Source of the DNA: an uncultured Collinsella sp.
GTDB taxonomy: Bacteria > Actinomycetota > Coriobacteriia > Coriobacteriales > Coriobacteriaceae
Direction of reading: 5' to 3'
Assembly: GCA_900768795.1 (NCBI GenBank)
Contig: CAAGEH010000011.1
Coordinates: 1-30,379, forward strand
Length of the DNA: 30,379 nucleotides
Shown here: positions 6,912 to 14,485 of the stretch, piece after piece
Layout: each line of letters starts with the position of its first letter
Position numbering within the stretch: the stretch's first letter is position 1
Translations under genes and position numbers: made by a program
Notes under the pieces: generated by a model
Told to the model about the DNA's origin: nothing
Seen by the model: only the letters and a program-made list of their open reading frames with translations
The model's database searches: none

Positions 6912-8081
6912 ATGGATAACCCCTTTGCAAACGGACCGTCTTCGGTCGATTGGAGCTGCAACGTGAAGAAGAGCTATAAGATCTGCTGCCTGCCGGGCGA
7001 CGGCATAGGACCCGAGATCATCGCCGAGGGAAAAAAGGTGCTCGCCGCTGTCGGTGAGCATGCGGGCGTTGAGTTTACCTGCGAAGATGCGCTTATCGGC
7101 GGTGCCGCTATAGACGCTACGGGCGAACCGCTGCCCCAGGCGACGTTCGACGCCGCGCAGGCGTCCGATGCCGTGCTCTTGGCGAGCGTGGGCGGTCCCA
7201 AATGGGACTCGACCGACCCCAACGCGCCCCGTCCCGAGCAGGGGCTCCTGGGCATTCGCAAGGCGCTCGGGCTGTACACCAACCTTCGCCCCGTCAAAAT
7301 CTACGATGCCCTGGCGAGCGCCTCCACGCTTAAGTCCGAAGTCATCAAGGGCGTCGACATGGTGATCGTTCGCGAGCTCACGGGCGGTCTGTACTTCGGA
7401 CGCCGTGAGCGTTTCTACGATGAGCCGGGCGCCGGTGTGGACGGTACCCCCGGTCAACGTGCGTACGATACGCTCGAGTATCGCGAATACGAGGTCGAGC
7501 GCATCGCTCGTCAGGCGTTTGAGGCTGCGCGCAAGCGCCGTGGCAAGGTGACGAGCGTGGACAAGCGCAACGTGCTCGAGACCTCACGCATGTGGCGCGA
7601 GGTCATGCATCGCGTGCACGATGCAGACTATGCGGATGTGGAGCTCGAGGACCTGCTCGTCGACAACACCGCGATGCAGCTCATCAACCGTCCCGCCGAC
7701 TTCGACGTGGTGGTGACGGAGAACATGTTCGGCGACATCCTGTCCGACGAGGCAGCGCAGATCACGGGCTCGCTCGGCATGCTCGCGAGCGCGAGCTTGG
7801 GCGACGGTGTGTCTCTGTTTGAGCCCTCTGCCGGTTCCGCGCCGGACATCGCGGGCAAGGGCATCGCCAACCCGCTCGCGCAGATTCTTTCCGTCGCGTT
7901 GATGCTCACGTATGCGTTCGATATGACCGACGAGGCAGCGCGTATCGAGAGCGCTGTCGAGTGCGTGCTCGATGCCGGCTGGCGCACCCGCGACATCGCC
8001 GACGAGAATACCCCGGCAGACCACGTGCTCGGCACTGCCGAGATGGGCGACAAGGTCGTCGAAGCGCTGAAGCGCGCGTAG
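6912..8081 (+). CDS. leuB: 3-isopropylmalate dehydrogenase
   Basis: Up to 389 residues; an NAD-dependent oxidative decarboxylase giving 2-oxoisocaproate. Motifs are CLPGDGIGPEI at the N-terminus, LLGIRKALGLYTNLRP, the RELTGGLYFG loop, LVDNTAMQL, TENMFGDILSDEAA and the NAD-binding GSAPDIAGKGIANP. Start choice is open. ATG 6912 has AGGA (6901-6904) but adds 17 residues unlike LeuB. GTG 6963, preceded by GGAG (6952-6955), yields the usual N-terminus MKKSYKICCLPGDG (372 residues) and is equally credible. It is last in leuACDB; no intrinsic terminator is seen before the next gene. Confidence 0.93.
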   Translation: MDNPFANGPSSVDWSCNVKKSYKICCLPGDGIGPEIIAEGKKVLAAVGEHAGVEFTCEDALIGGAAIDATGEPLPQATFDAAQASDAVLLASVGGPKWDSTDPNAPRPEQGLLGIRKALGLYTNLRPVKIYDALASASTLKSEVIKGVDMVIVRELTGGLYFGRRERFYDEPGAGVDGTPGQRAYDTLEYREYEVERIARQAFEAARKRRGKVTSVDKRNVLETSRMWREVMHRVHDADYADVELEDLLVDNTAMQLINRPADFDVVVTENMFGDILSDEAAQITGSLGMLASASLGDGVSLFEPSAGSAPDIAGKGIANPLAQILSVALMLTYAFDMTDEAARIESAVECVLDAGWRTRDIADENTPADHVLGTAEMGDKVVEALKRA

Positions 8082-8141
8082 CGCATCGTATAAAACCCGA
8101 TCGGCATCGCTGATCGCCTTGGCAAACACGACAAGATGCTG

Positions 8142-8210
8142 CGAAACCATGCAAAAACTGACGGCATTTTCTGTATTTGGAAAACCCGTTCATGTTTGGC
8201 ATGGTTTTCG
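8142..8210. repeat. Inverted repeat upstream of the BMP-domain gene
   Basis: CGAAACCATGC (8142-8152) is complementary to GCATGGTTTTCG (8199-8210), with a single bulged base. A nested GAAAACC (8180-8186)/GGTTTTC (8203-8209) pairing competes with it. No T-run follows. It lies in the 191-base spacer between leuB and the next gene, where I see no clear promoter, so a regulatory or operator role is possible but unproven. Confidence 0.45.
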
Positions 8211-8272
8211 TTCCGGATGCATCGTAGTACCATTGCCTTATCTTGTTTGAACGTCATGGATGGGGCATCGCT

Positions 8273-10207
8273 ATGGAAGAAGTCTACAAACGAGCGCTCA
8301 AGCTGGGCGAGCAGGATAGCCGTCGAGCGGCAGCGCACAGCCGCCATCCGTATCTAACCGATCTCGATAGCCTCATCGGGGATATCAGCAAGGGGGCAAG
8401 AAAACGTATCGGCCTGGTTGAGATTCCACTCGACATGGTCGTCGGTACCGTGACCACGGGGCGTCAGACTGCGTTTTCGCGCAACTTCATGCCGTTGCTC
8501 GCGTCTGATTCCGAATTTGCCCATAAGTGGTGCAACCTCTACAAAATTCAGGTGACCGAGGGCTATCGCGACCCGATTCAGGTTGTCGAGTACATGCACC
8601 GGTTTTACGTGCAAGAGGGCAACAAGCGCGTAAGCGTCCTCAAATATCTCGATGCGCCGACTGTCATGGCGTATGTCGATAGGCTCTATCCTCTGGAGAG
8701 CGAAGATTCGCCCGAGGAACGCAGGTACGCTGAGTTCTGCAGGTTCTGGAACGTTTGCCCTATCTACGAAATCGAGTTTTCGCAGGAGGGCGGCTACAAG
8801 CGCTTGGCGGAGATGCTCGGGCAGGATCTGGAGCATCCCTGGCCCGATCAGACCGTCGAGTATCTGCGGCAGAGCTTCACGTTCTTCAAGCAGTGCTATT
8901 TACGTGCGGGCGGAGACCATCTCGATATCACCCCTGCCGATGCGATGCTGCTCTACTCGAGTCTCTATACGCAGGACCGCCTGCTCGACGTCGCCTCGTC
9001 CATCGTTATCAATCGTCTGGGGAAAATCTGGCGCGAGCTTGCGACCGAGGGCAAGAGCGTCGGTGAAAAGATCGACCTTGTTGAGTCGGCGGATGACGAG
9101 GGGAAAAAGCCCGGTACCGCTTCGACGCTGTTTACGCCTGCGCGCGGGGTGCTGTCGTTCTTTATGGGTAAGACGGTCTATTCGCCCACGCATCCGTTGC
9201 GTGTAGCGTTCATTCACGAGAAACCCGTCGCGCTTTCCGCGTGGGCGCACGTCCATGACCTGGGAAGGCAGCATCTCGAGCGCTATTTCGGCGGTATCGT
9301 GCAGACGCAGGTCTATGAGGACCGGCATACCGAGGACAGTTTTAATGCCGCCGTCAAGCTTGCCGTTTCAAAGGGCGTGGACGTTATCTTTTCGACGTCG
9401 CATACGCTTATGGACTATACGGTTCGCGCCTCGGTCGAGTATCCCGACGTGCGCTTTCTCAACTGCTCGATCGGTTTGCCCCATCAGTCGGTCCGCTCGT
9501 ATTTCGGTAAGATGTACGAGGCGAAATTTCTGCTTGGAGCGCTCGCCGCGAGTATGGCGAAAAATCACCGTATCGGGTACCGTGCAACGGTGCTCGCCTC
9601 GGGCGCACCAACCGAAATCAACGCGTTCGCCATCGGCGCATCACTCGTCGATTCTCAAGCAAAGGTGATTCTAAGCTGGGGCGAAGGTTGGGACAATGAC
9701 ATCGCGAGCTACATGCGTGACGAGAATTTAACGGTCATGAGCTGTGCGGATGTTGCTTTGCCCTATGGGGAACAGGGAGCGTTCGGGCTCTATCTTCTGA
9801 ATGAGGACGGAGTCGAGAGTATCGCGAACCCCGTGTGGCATTGGGATCGATACTACGAGTTGATCGTCCGCAGCCTTTTGCACGGCACATGGAACGATGT
9901 CGCCCCGGAGGATCCCAATCGCGCGGTGAGCTATTGGTACGGCCTGCGCTCGGGCGTGATCGATGTCGAGTGTTCGGAGAATCTACCGTATACGACAAGG
10001 AAGCTCGTCCAACTGCTGCGCAATGGGATTCTTGACGGTGCGGTTCATCCGTTTGAGGGGGAGCTCCATAGTCAGGATGGCGTCGTGCAGCCTGCGGGCG
10101 CTCCGCCGATGCAGAGCGTCGACGTGGTGAGCATGATGTGGCTTGCCGACAACGTCGAGGGAGAGCTACCCGAGGTCGAGCCCACGTCGGAGGTTTCGAT
10201 GCTATGA
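8273..10207 (+). CDS. Cytoplasmic BMP/PnrA-family ligand-binding protein with ParB-like N-terminal part
   Basis: A 644-residue protein without signal peptide or membrane helix. The N-terminal part contains DPIQVVEYMHRFYVQEGNKR, where EGNKRVSVLK (115-124) resembles the G-x-R-x-x-A core of ParB/sulfiredoxin-like domains. From about residue 306 the sequence follows the BMP (PnrA/Med) periplasmic-binding fold: PLRVAFIHEKP, GVDVIFSTSHTLMD, FLNCSIGLPHQSVRSYFGKM, YEAKFLLGALAA and a VILSWGEGWD strand. Members exported as lipoproteins bind nucleosides; this one must act in the cytosol, so a sensor or regulator role is inferred. The ATG at 8273 is used; an in-frame TTG at 8243 is weaker. Its stop overlaps the phosphoesterase start (ATGA), so the pair is translationally coupled. 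Confidence 0.8.
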   Translation: MEEVYKRALKLGEQDSRRAAAHSRHPYLTDLDSLIGDISKGARKRIGLVEIPLDMVVGTVTTGRQTAFSRNFMPLLASDSEFAHKWCNLYKIQVTEGYRDPIQVVEYMHRFYVQEGNKRVSVLKYLDAPTVMAYVDRLYPLESEDSPEERRYAEFCRFWNVCPIYEIEFSQEGGYKRLAEMLGQDLEHPWPDQTVEYLRQSFTFFKQCYLRAGGDHLDITPADAMLLYSSLYTQDRLLDVASSIVINRLGKIWRELATEGKSVGEKIDLVESADDEGKKPGTASTLFTPARGVLSFFMGKTVYSPTHPLRVAFIHEKPVALSAWAHVHDLGRQHLERYFGGIVQTQVYEDRHTEDSFNAAVKLAVSKGVDVIFSTSHTLMDYTVRASVEYPDVRFLNCSIGLPHQSVRSYFGKMYEAKFLLGALAASMAKNHRIGYRATVLASGAPTEINAFAIGASLVDSQAKVILSWGEGWDNDIASYMRDENLTVMSCADVALPYGEQGAFGLYLLNEDGVESIANPVWHWDRYYELIVRSLLHGTWNDVAPEDPNRAVSYWYGLRSGVIDVECSENLPYTTRKLVQLLRNGILDGAVHPFEGELHSQDGVVQPAGAPPMQSVDVVSMMWLADNVEGELPEVEPTSEVSML

Positions 10208-10914
10208 AAGTGCTCGCCATCGCTGATGTCGAGGAAAAATGCCTTTGGGATTTCTACCGTAAAGACCTGTTCGATGACGTCGATTTGATTCTGTCAGCGG
10301 GGGATCTCGATCCGGACTATCTCGAATTTTTGGTGACCGTTACCAACAAGCCGCTGCTTTACGTGCGCGGCAACCATGACGACCGCTATGCACATCGCGC
10401 ACCCGGCGGTTGCATCTGTCTCGAGGACTCCGTCTATGTGTACGAGGGCATCCGCATTGTGGGTTTGGGCGGTTCGATGCGCTATCGCGGCGGCCTCAAC
10501 ATGTACAGCGAGCGCGAGATGGCGAAGCGCGTGCGCAAGCTCGAACGCGCCGTTCGCATGCTCGGCGGGATCGATATCCTGCTTACGCATGCTCCGGCGT
10601 ACGGCGTGGGAGATTTGGACGATTTGCCGCACCAAGGGTTCGCGTGCTTTAACGGTCTGATCGAGCGATGGAAGCCCGATTACATGGTGCATGGGCATAT
10701 CCATAAGGGGTACATCCACGATTTCAAGCGCGTGCGCACGATGCCGTGCGGAACACAAGTGATCAATGCGTATGGATACACGGTGTTCGAGATCGACGAA
10801 AGCAAATACGACACGCAGGGCTGGAAAGCTTCGCTGCTCAATTCGCAGACGATGCGCCGCGAGCTCAAGCGCCACAGCTCGGAGGACCTTATCCCGACCC
10901 ATCTATCCCGCTGA
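10204..10914 (+). CDS. Calcineurin-like metallophosphoesterase
   Basis: A 236-residue protein with metallophosphoesterase motifs in order: D8 (IADVEEK), GD at 33-34 (SAGDLDPDY), GNHD at 56-59, a histidine in LLTHAPAYG near 129 and HGHIHKGY near 163-167. The first motif is unusual: the common D-x-H is replaced by D-V-E, so one metal ligand may differ. The substrate is not evident; relatives cleave phosphodiesters or phosphomonoesters. The ATG overlaps the stop of the BMP-domain gene by four bases (ATGA), so both proteins are probably made together. It faces the convergent mscS gene across a large inverted repeat. Confidence 0.85.
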   Translation: MKVLAIADVEEKCLWDFYRKDLFDDVDLILSAGDLDPDYLEFLVTVTNKPLLYVRGNHDDRYAHRAPGGCICLEDSVYVYEGIRIVGLGGSMRYRGGLNMYSEREMAKRVRKLERAVRMLGGIDILLTHAPAYGVGDLDDLPHQGFACFNGLIERWKPDYMVHGHIHKGYIHDFKRVRTMPCGTQVINAYGYTVFEIDESKYDTQGWKASLLNSQTMRRELKRHSSEDLIPTHLSR

Positions 10915-10935
10915 CGTTTCCTCCTCTCTCTCCCT

Positions 10936-11052
10936 ACCGTTTCCCTGACTTATTAAGATTGCCTGGAATTGCCCATTCATTAAAACCGCAGGTAAAACGC
11001 TTATGAGCTATTTGCTTATCAAAAAATAATCTTAGGAACTCAGGGAAACGGT
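10936..11052. repeat. Long inverted repeat between convergent genes
   Basis: ACCGTTTCCCTGA (10936-10948) is perfectly complementary to TCAGGGAAACGGT (11040-11052). After five unmatched bases on each side, TAAGATT (10954-10960) pairs with AATCTTA (11028-11034). The right arm contains the last codons and stop of the minus-strand mscS gene. The roughly 65-base AT-rich centre includes A6, i.e. a T-run for minus-strand transcripts. It could act as a bidirectional end signal or be the scar of an inverted duplication. Confidence 0.6.
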
Positions 11053-11814
11053 GAGGAGAGGGGCGATGGCGCGGACGCAAGCGTCGGTGGCGGCGAAGGT
11101 TGTCGAGTCATCGCTGACGGTGAAGATGATTGTGCCCCGGATGCCGTAATCGCCCACTTCGTTTAGGCTTACCTTGGGCTCTTGAACAAGCTCTGAAATC
11201 GGTGATACGGCGGTTTTGGTCGCATCGACGAGAGTGCTGGAGAGGTCGTCGAGCGTTGCCCATTTCGAGGTGTCCCTGATCGTGATGGGTACCGTCACGC
11301 GCCCAAAAGGCAGGAGATGCACGAGTGTGTTTTTGGAAATGTTCGAATTGGGGATGACGATTAGCTGTCCGCAGGCATCTTTGATGGTGGTATGGCGCCA
11401 TGTGATATCCTGCACCACGCCCGAGATGCCCCCGACTTCGATATTGTCGCCGGGCTTGATGATGCCCATGAAGGTGACCTGCACGCCGCCGATTAAGTTG
11501 GAAAGCGTGTCCTGAAAGCCGAGCGAGATTGCGATGCCGCCGACGCCAAGAGCGGTGATAAGCGCGTTGGCGTTGATGCCGAAGCAATTGTCGAGAATAA
11601 AGCTGCCGCCGATAAGCCAAACTATCGCGCGCGTGATATTGATGAAGATGCTTGAGGAGGGGAGAGGGTTGTCGTCTCTGCTGAGCAGGTGCCGAATCGT
11701 TTTGGAGACGATTTTGTCGATAATGCTGATGGCAATAACGAGGATGCCGGCCCAGATAAGGTTGTGAACCCACTGCTGCTCAAAGAAGTGGACGACCGGA
11801 TCGATGAATTCCAT
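11032..11814 (-). CDS. mscS: Small-conductance mechanosensitive channel (MscS family)
   Basis: A 260-residue membrane protein, close to the E. coli MscS size. Three hydrophobic segments lie at about 15-35, 58-78 and 85-110. The third is the pore helix with its Gly/Ala pattern (ALGVGGIAISLGFQDTLSNL). The cytoplasmic beta domain follows (KPGDNIEVGGISGVVQDITW, then TTIKDACGQLIVIPNSNI), and then the alpha/beta vestibule. It opens under membrane tension to release solutes on hypo-osmotic shock. The ATG is at 11814-11812 with only a weak purine-rich site upstream. Transcribed alone, convergent with the phosphoesterase and divergent from the MFS gene. Confidence 0.9.
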   Translation of the reverse strand: MEFIDPVVHFFEQQWVHNLIWAGILVIAISIIDKIVSKTIRHLLSRDDNPLPSSSIFINITRAIVWLIGGSFILDNCFGINANALITALGVGGIAISLGFQDTLSNLIGGVQVTFMGIIKPGDNIEVGGISGVVQDITWRHTTIKDACGQLIVIPNSNISKNTLVHLLPFGRVTVPITIRDTSKWATLDDLSSTLVDATKTAVSPISELVQEPKVSLNEVGDYGIRGTIIFTVSDDSTTFAATDACVRAIAPLLTVSLSS

Positions 11815-11994
11815 AGAGGGAGCTTCTTTCTAAACGGTTGCTTTACCCATGATACCCATAGAAAAAAGTTTTCGTTGCAGGTGCGCTGTCTCGGCAGCTG
11901 CCTTGCTAGGGAGGCATGGCGGTGAAGCGGCGCCGATTTGTCTGCCATGGACATCGTTGGTACAGCGGTGGCTGTCCTGCTGCTCTTCTAATGC

Positions 11995-12122
11995 AACGCC
12001 GCATCAACGTCGCAGGTATCGCATCAACGCCGCATCAACGTCGCAGGTATCGCATCAACGTCGCATAAGCATCGCATGTATCGCATCAACGCCGCATTTA
12101 TCCCATCAGTATCGCAGGTAAA
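11995..12122. repeat. Tandem repeat tract (31-bp unit, then degenerate copies)
   Basis: A 31-base unit is present twice without a mismatch (11995-12025 and 12026-12056). It is itself built of 9-11-base sub-units of the form AACGYCGCATC, AACGTCGCAGG and TATCGCATC. Degenerate sub-units run on to 12122. The tract fills the right half of the 352-base spacer between divergent mscS and the MFS gene and ends about 45 bases before the MFS start. I see no gene in 11815-12166; a translated frame across the repeats has no supporting features. Confidence 0.85.
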
Positions 12123-12166
12123 ATAACGGCCTTATCTGAGAAATCGTTACCAAGGGAATTCCAATA

Positions 12167-13363
12167 ATGACCTCATTGCTTCTGCCCGTGATCTATCTCA
12201 CGTTCGTGTCGCTCGGACTGCCCGACTCGCTGCTCGGCTCGGCTTGGCCCGTGATGTATCCCGAACTCGGGGCGCCCGTGGCGGCGCAGAGTGCCATCAG
12301 CATGCTCATCAGCGCTTGCACGATCGTTTCCAGCCTTGCTACCGCCAAGCTCGTGCGGCGTTGGGGCACCGGCAAACTCGTCGCCGCGTCGGTAGGGATG
12401 ACCGCTGTGGCAATCTTGGGGTTTTCGGCCTGCAGAAGTTTCTGGCAGTTGATCGTTCTCGCATTCCCGTATGGACTGGGGGCGGGCGCTATCGATTCCG
12501 CGCTCAATAATTACGTTGCCATTCACTACGGTCCACGACATATGAGCTGGCTGCATTGCTGCTGGGGAATCGGCACAAGCATCGGACCCGTGGCGATGGG
12601 ATGGGCACTTGCGGGACCGCTGAGCTGGCACGGCGGATACCTCCTTATCGGAGTGGCACAGGCTGCCATTACTGCGGCGCTCGTGGCTTCGTTGCCCCTA
12701 TGGAAAAAGACAGGGGCAAACGGGAGCAGCGCGAACGGCAACGGGATGGATAATGCCCCCAGCGTCAAGAAATTTACCTATTCTGAGCTGCTTCATTTGC
12801 CGGGGGCGGCTGCCGTCATCGGCTCGTTCGGGTGCTATTCGGCGCTCGAGTCGAGCATCGGATTGTGGATTGCGAGCTATTTGGTGCTCGCACGCGGTGT
12901 CGGCGAGTCGCGGGCTGCATCGATGGTCGCACTGTTCTATATGGGCATCACATTTGGACGCTTTGTTTCGGGGATTGTCGCAAACCGCATCGCGGGGAGA
13001 AACATGATTCGTATCGGACAGGCTATCGTTGCCTGCGGTTTGGCGTTTCTTGTTGCGTGCGGCGACAACACTTCCGCAGCTTCTATTGCGATTGCGCTTA
13101 TGGGACTTGGATGCGCGCCCATCTACCCCAGCATCGTGGCGCTGACTCCGTCGCGTTTTGGGGAGCTGGAATCGCAGGGAATGGTCAGTTTGCAGATGGC
13201 TTGCGCGTACGTGGGGTCATTATTCTTCCCGCCGGTCTGCGCCCTCGTTGCGGGCGCGGGCGCTGCCGGAGTGCTGCCATGGCTGTTCATCGGCGTGCTC
13301 GCACTCATGATCGTTCTTGCGGAGACGGCAAATCGCAGGTGCGCAAATCATAGGCGCTGCTAG
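12167..13363 (+). CDS. Major facilitator superfamily transporter
   Basis: A 398-residue integral membrane protein with about 12 hydrophobic segments and a central cytosolic loop (about 182-208, KKTGANGSSANGNG). The first half holds the start VIYLTFVSLGLPDSLLGSAW and the loop AKLVRRWGTGKLVAAS typical of the MFS A-motif region. ALNNYVAIHYGPRHMSWLHC resembles fucose-permease-like (FucP/YfkF) transporters. The second half carries FYMGITFGRFVSGIVANRI. Substrate unknown; a sugar or small-solute proton symporter is possible. The ATG at 12167 has AAGGGA (12152-12157) upstream. It stands alone, reading toward the ABC operon on the other strand. Confidence 0.85.
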   Translation: MTSLLLPVIYLTFVSLGLPDSLLGSAWPVMYPELGAPVAAQSAISMLISACTIVSSLATAKLVRRWGTGKLVAASVGMTAVAILGFSACRSFWQLIVLAFPYGLGAGAIDSALNNYVAIHYGPRHMSWLHCCWGIGTSIGPVAMGWALAGPLSWHGGYLLIGVAQAAITAALVASLPLWKKTGANGSSANGNGMDNAPSVKKFTYSELLHLPGAAAVIGSFGCYSALESSIGLWIASYLVLARGVGESRAASMVALFYMGITFGRFVSGIVANRIAGRNMIRIGQAIVACGLAFLVACGDNTSAASIAIALMGLGCAPIYPSIVALTPSRFGELESQGMVSLQMACAYVGSLFFPPVCALVAGAGAAGVLPWLFIGVLALMIVLAETANRRCANHRRC

Positions 13364-13378
13364 TTTTTCGGGCTCGTG

Positions 13379-13416
13379 AAAAATGGGGCCGGGGAGATGC
13401 GCTCTCCTCGGCCCCA
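13379..13416 (-). terminator. Intrinsic terminator for the minus-strand ABC operon
   Basis: TGGGGCCG (13384-13391) pairs with CGGCCCCA (13409-13416), and the stem continues inward for six more pairs to a TGCGC loop. On the minus strand five T follow (plus-strand A-run 13379-13383). It stands 275 bases beyond the ATPase stop, so the ABC transcript would have a long 3' untranslated region. It might also end the convergent MFS transcript, but there is no T-run in that direction. Confidence 0.7.
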
Positions 13417-13449
13417 TGGCGTTTGATAGCGGATGTGTGCCGGCTTTCG

Positions 13450-13483
13450 AACCGGTTGAGCTTGTCTATCGCTCAATCCGGTT
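13450..13483. other. Hairpin in the 3' region of the ABC operon
   Basis: AACCGGTTGAGC (13450-13461) pairs with GCTCAATCCGGTT (13471-13483) with one bulged base around a 9-base loop. It has no T-run and is probably an mRNA-stabilising structure or a repeat remnant. Confidence 0.5.
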
Positions 13484-13517
13484 GAGTGTGCGGGTCGGAT
13501 TTGCATACCGCGCAATT

Positions 13518-13677
13518 CAACCGTGCGGCCCAACCGTGCGGCCCAACCGTGCAATCCGGTAGAACGTGACGGCAAAATGTACCGACAAAACGTGGCGACG
13601 GAACGTACCGTCAGAACGCGCCGTCAGAACGTGACATCAGAACGCACCGGTAAAACGTGACGACAGAACGTGACGGC
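13518..13677. repeat. Array of 13-bp direct repeats
   Basis: Three units of the form CAACCGTGCGGCC begin at 13518, 13531 and 13544 (the third diverges at its end). After a 4-base break, nine imperfect units like AGAACGTGACGGC run without gap from 13561 to 13677. Each keeps an RRAAYGY core and a C-rich end. The period is exactly 13 throughout. The array fills the space between the minus-strand terminator and the ABC ATPase stop (13691). No gene is visible in 13364-13690. Confidence 0.85.
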
Positions 13678-13690
13678 GGGACAACCCACG

Positions 13691-14485
13691 CTAATTGAGC
13701 AGCATACGGTCGTTGGCGAGCTCGCCGCCTGCGACCTGCTCGAACTTGGCGAGAAGGTCGGGAACAGTAAGCGCCTTCTTCTCTTCTCCTGCAACGTCAA
13801 AGATGATATGGCCCTCATGCATCATGATGAGGCGATTGCCCAGGCGGATAGCATCGTTCATGTTGTGCGTGACCATAAGGGTCGTGAGGTGATTCTCCTC
13901 GACGATTTCCTCGGTAAGGGTAAGGACCTTAGCAGCGGTTTTGGGGTCAAGCGCTGCCGTATGCTCGTCGAGCAGGAGCACCTGAGGCTTGTTGAGGGTG
14001 GCCATGAGCAGGGTGAGCGCCTGGCGCTGACCACCCGAGAGCAGGCCGACCTTGGCGGTGAGACGCGTGTCGAGGCCCAAATCGAGCTTCTTGAGGAGCT
14101 CGGGATACTCGGCCTTTTCCGCTTTGGTAACGCCCCAGGCGAGACCCCGGCTCTTGCCGCGGCGACGTGCGAGCGCCAGGTTCTCGATAATCTGCATATC
14201 GGCAGCCGTTCCGCGCATCGGGTCTTGGAACACGCGACCCAGGTACTTTGCGCGCTGCGGCTCGGTAAGGCGCGAGATGTCGACGCCATCGAGCTCGATC
14301 ACGCCGGAATCGAGCGGATAGACACCGGCAATCATGTTGAGCAGGGTTGACTTGCCGGCTCCGTTACCGCCGATGACGGTCACGAAGTCACCGTCGTTGA
14401 GCGTAAGGTCGACGCCCGTCAGCGCGCGCTTCTCGGTGACCGTTCCCTTGTTGAACGTCTTCTTGACGTGGCTGAGCTTAAGCAT
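13691..14485 (-). CDS. ABC transporter ATP-binding protein (TrpZ-like)
   Basis: A 264-residue ATPase. Walker A is GGNGAGKST (39-47), the Q-loop is in VFQDPMRGTAADM, the signature is LSGGQ (149-153), Walker B is VLLLDEHTAALDP (169-181), and the switch His is in MVTHNMNDA. The FQDP-GTA-ENLALARRRGK pattern is characteristic of the uncharacterised-transport ATPases (COG1101) that pair with TrpXY-type partners. ATG at 14485-14483 is chosen: GAGGAG stands nine bases upstream and the start overlaps the permease stop by eight bases, showing translational coupling; an in-frame ATG at 14494 would sit directly on the GAGGAG. Last gene of the operon. Confidence 0.92.
   Translation of the reverse strand: MLKLSHVKKTFNKGTVTEKRALTGVDLTLNDGDFVTVIGGNGAGKSTLLNMIAGVYPLDSGVIELDGVDISRLTEPQRAKYLGRVFQDPMRGTAADMQIIENLALARRRGKSRGLAWGVTKAEKAEYPELLKKLDLGLDTRLTAKVGLLSGGQRQALTLLMATLNKPQVLLLDEHTAALDPKTAAKVLTLTEEIVEENHLTTLMVTHNMNDAIRLGNRLIMMHEGHIIFDVAGEEKKALTVPDLLAKFEQVAGGELANDRMLLN

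Noticed and set aside
11849..12121. 90-codon plus-strand frame across the tandem repeats
   Set aside because: Its repetitive Arg/Ser/His ending merely translates the repeat tract; no ribosome binding site.
13518..13677. Possible CRISPR array
   Set aside because: The 13-bp units follow each other directly with no unique spacers and no cas genes are present.
13670..14350. 226-codon plus-strand frame opposite the ABC ATPase
   Set aside because: Walker, signature and switch motifs are all on the minus strand; this is its shadow.
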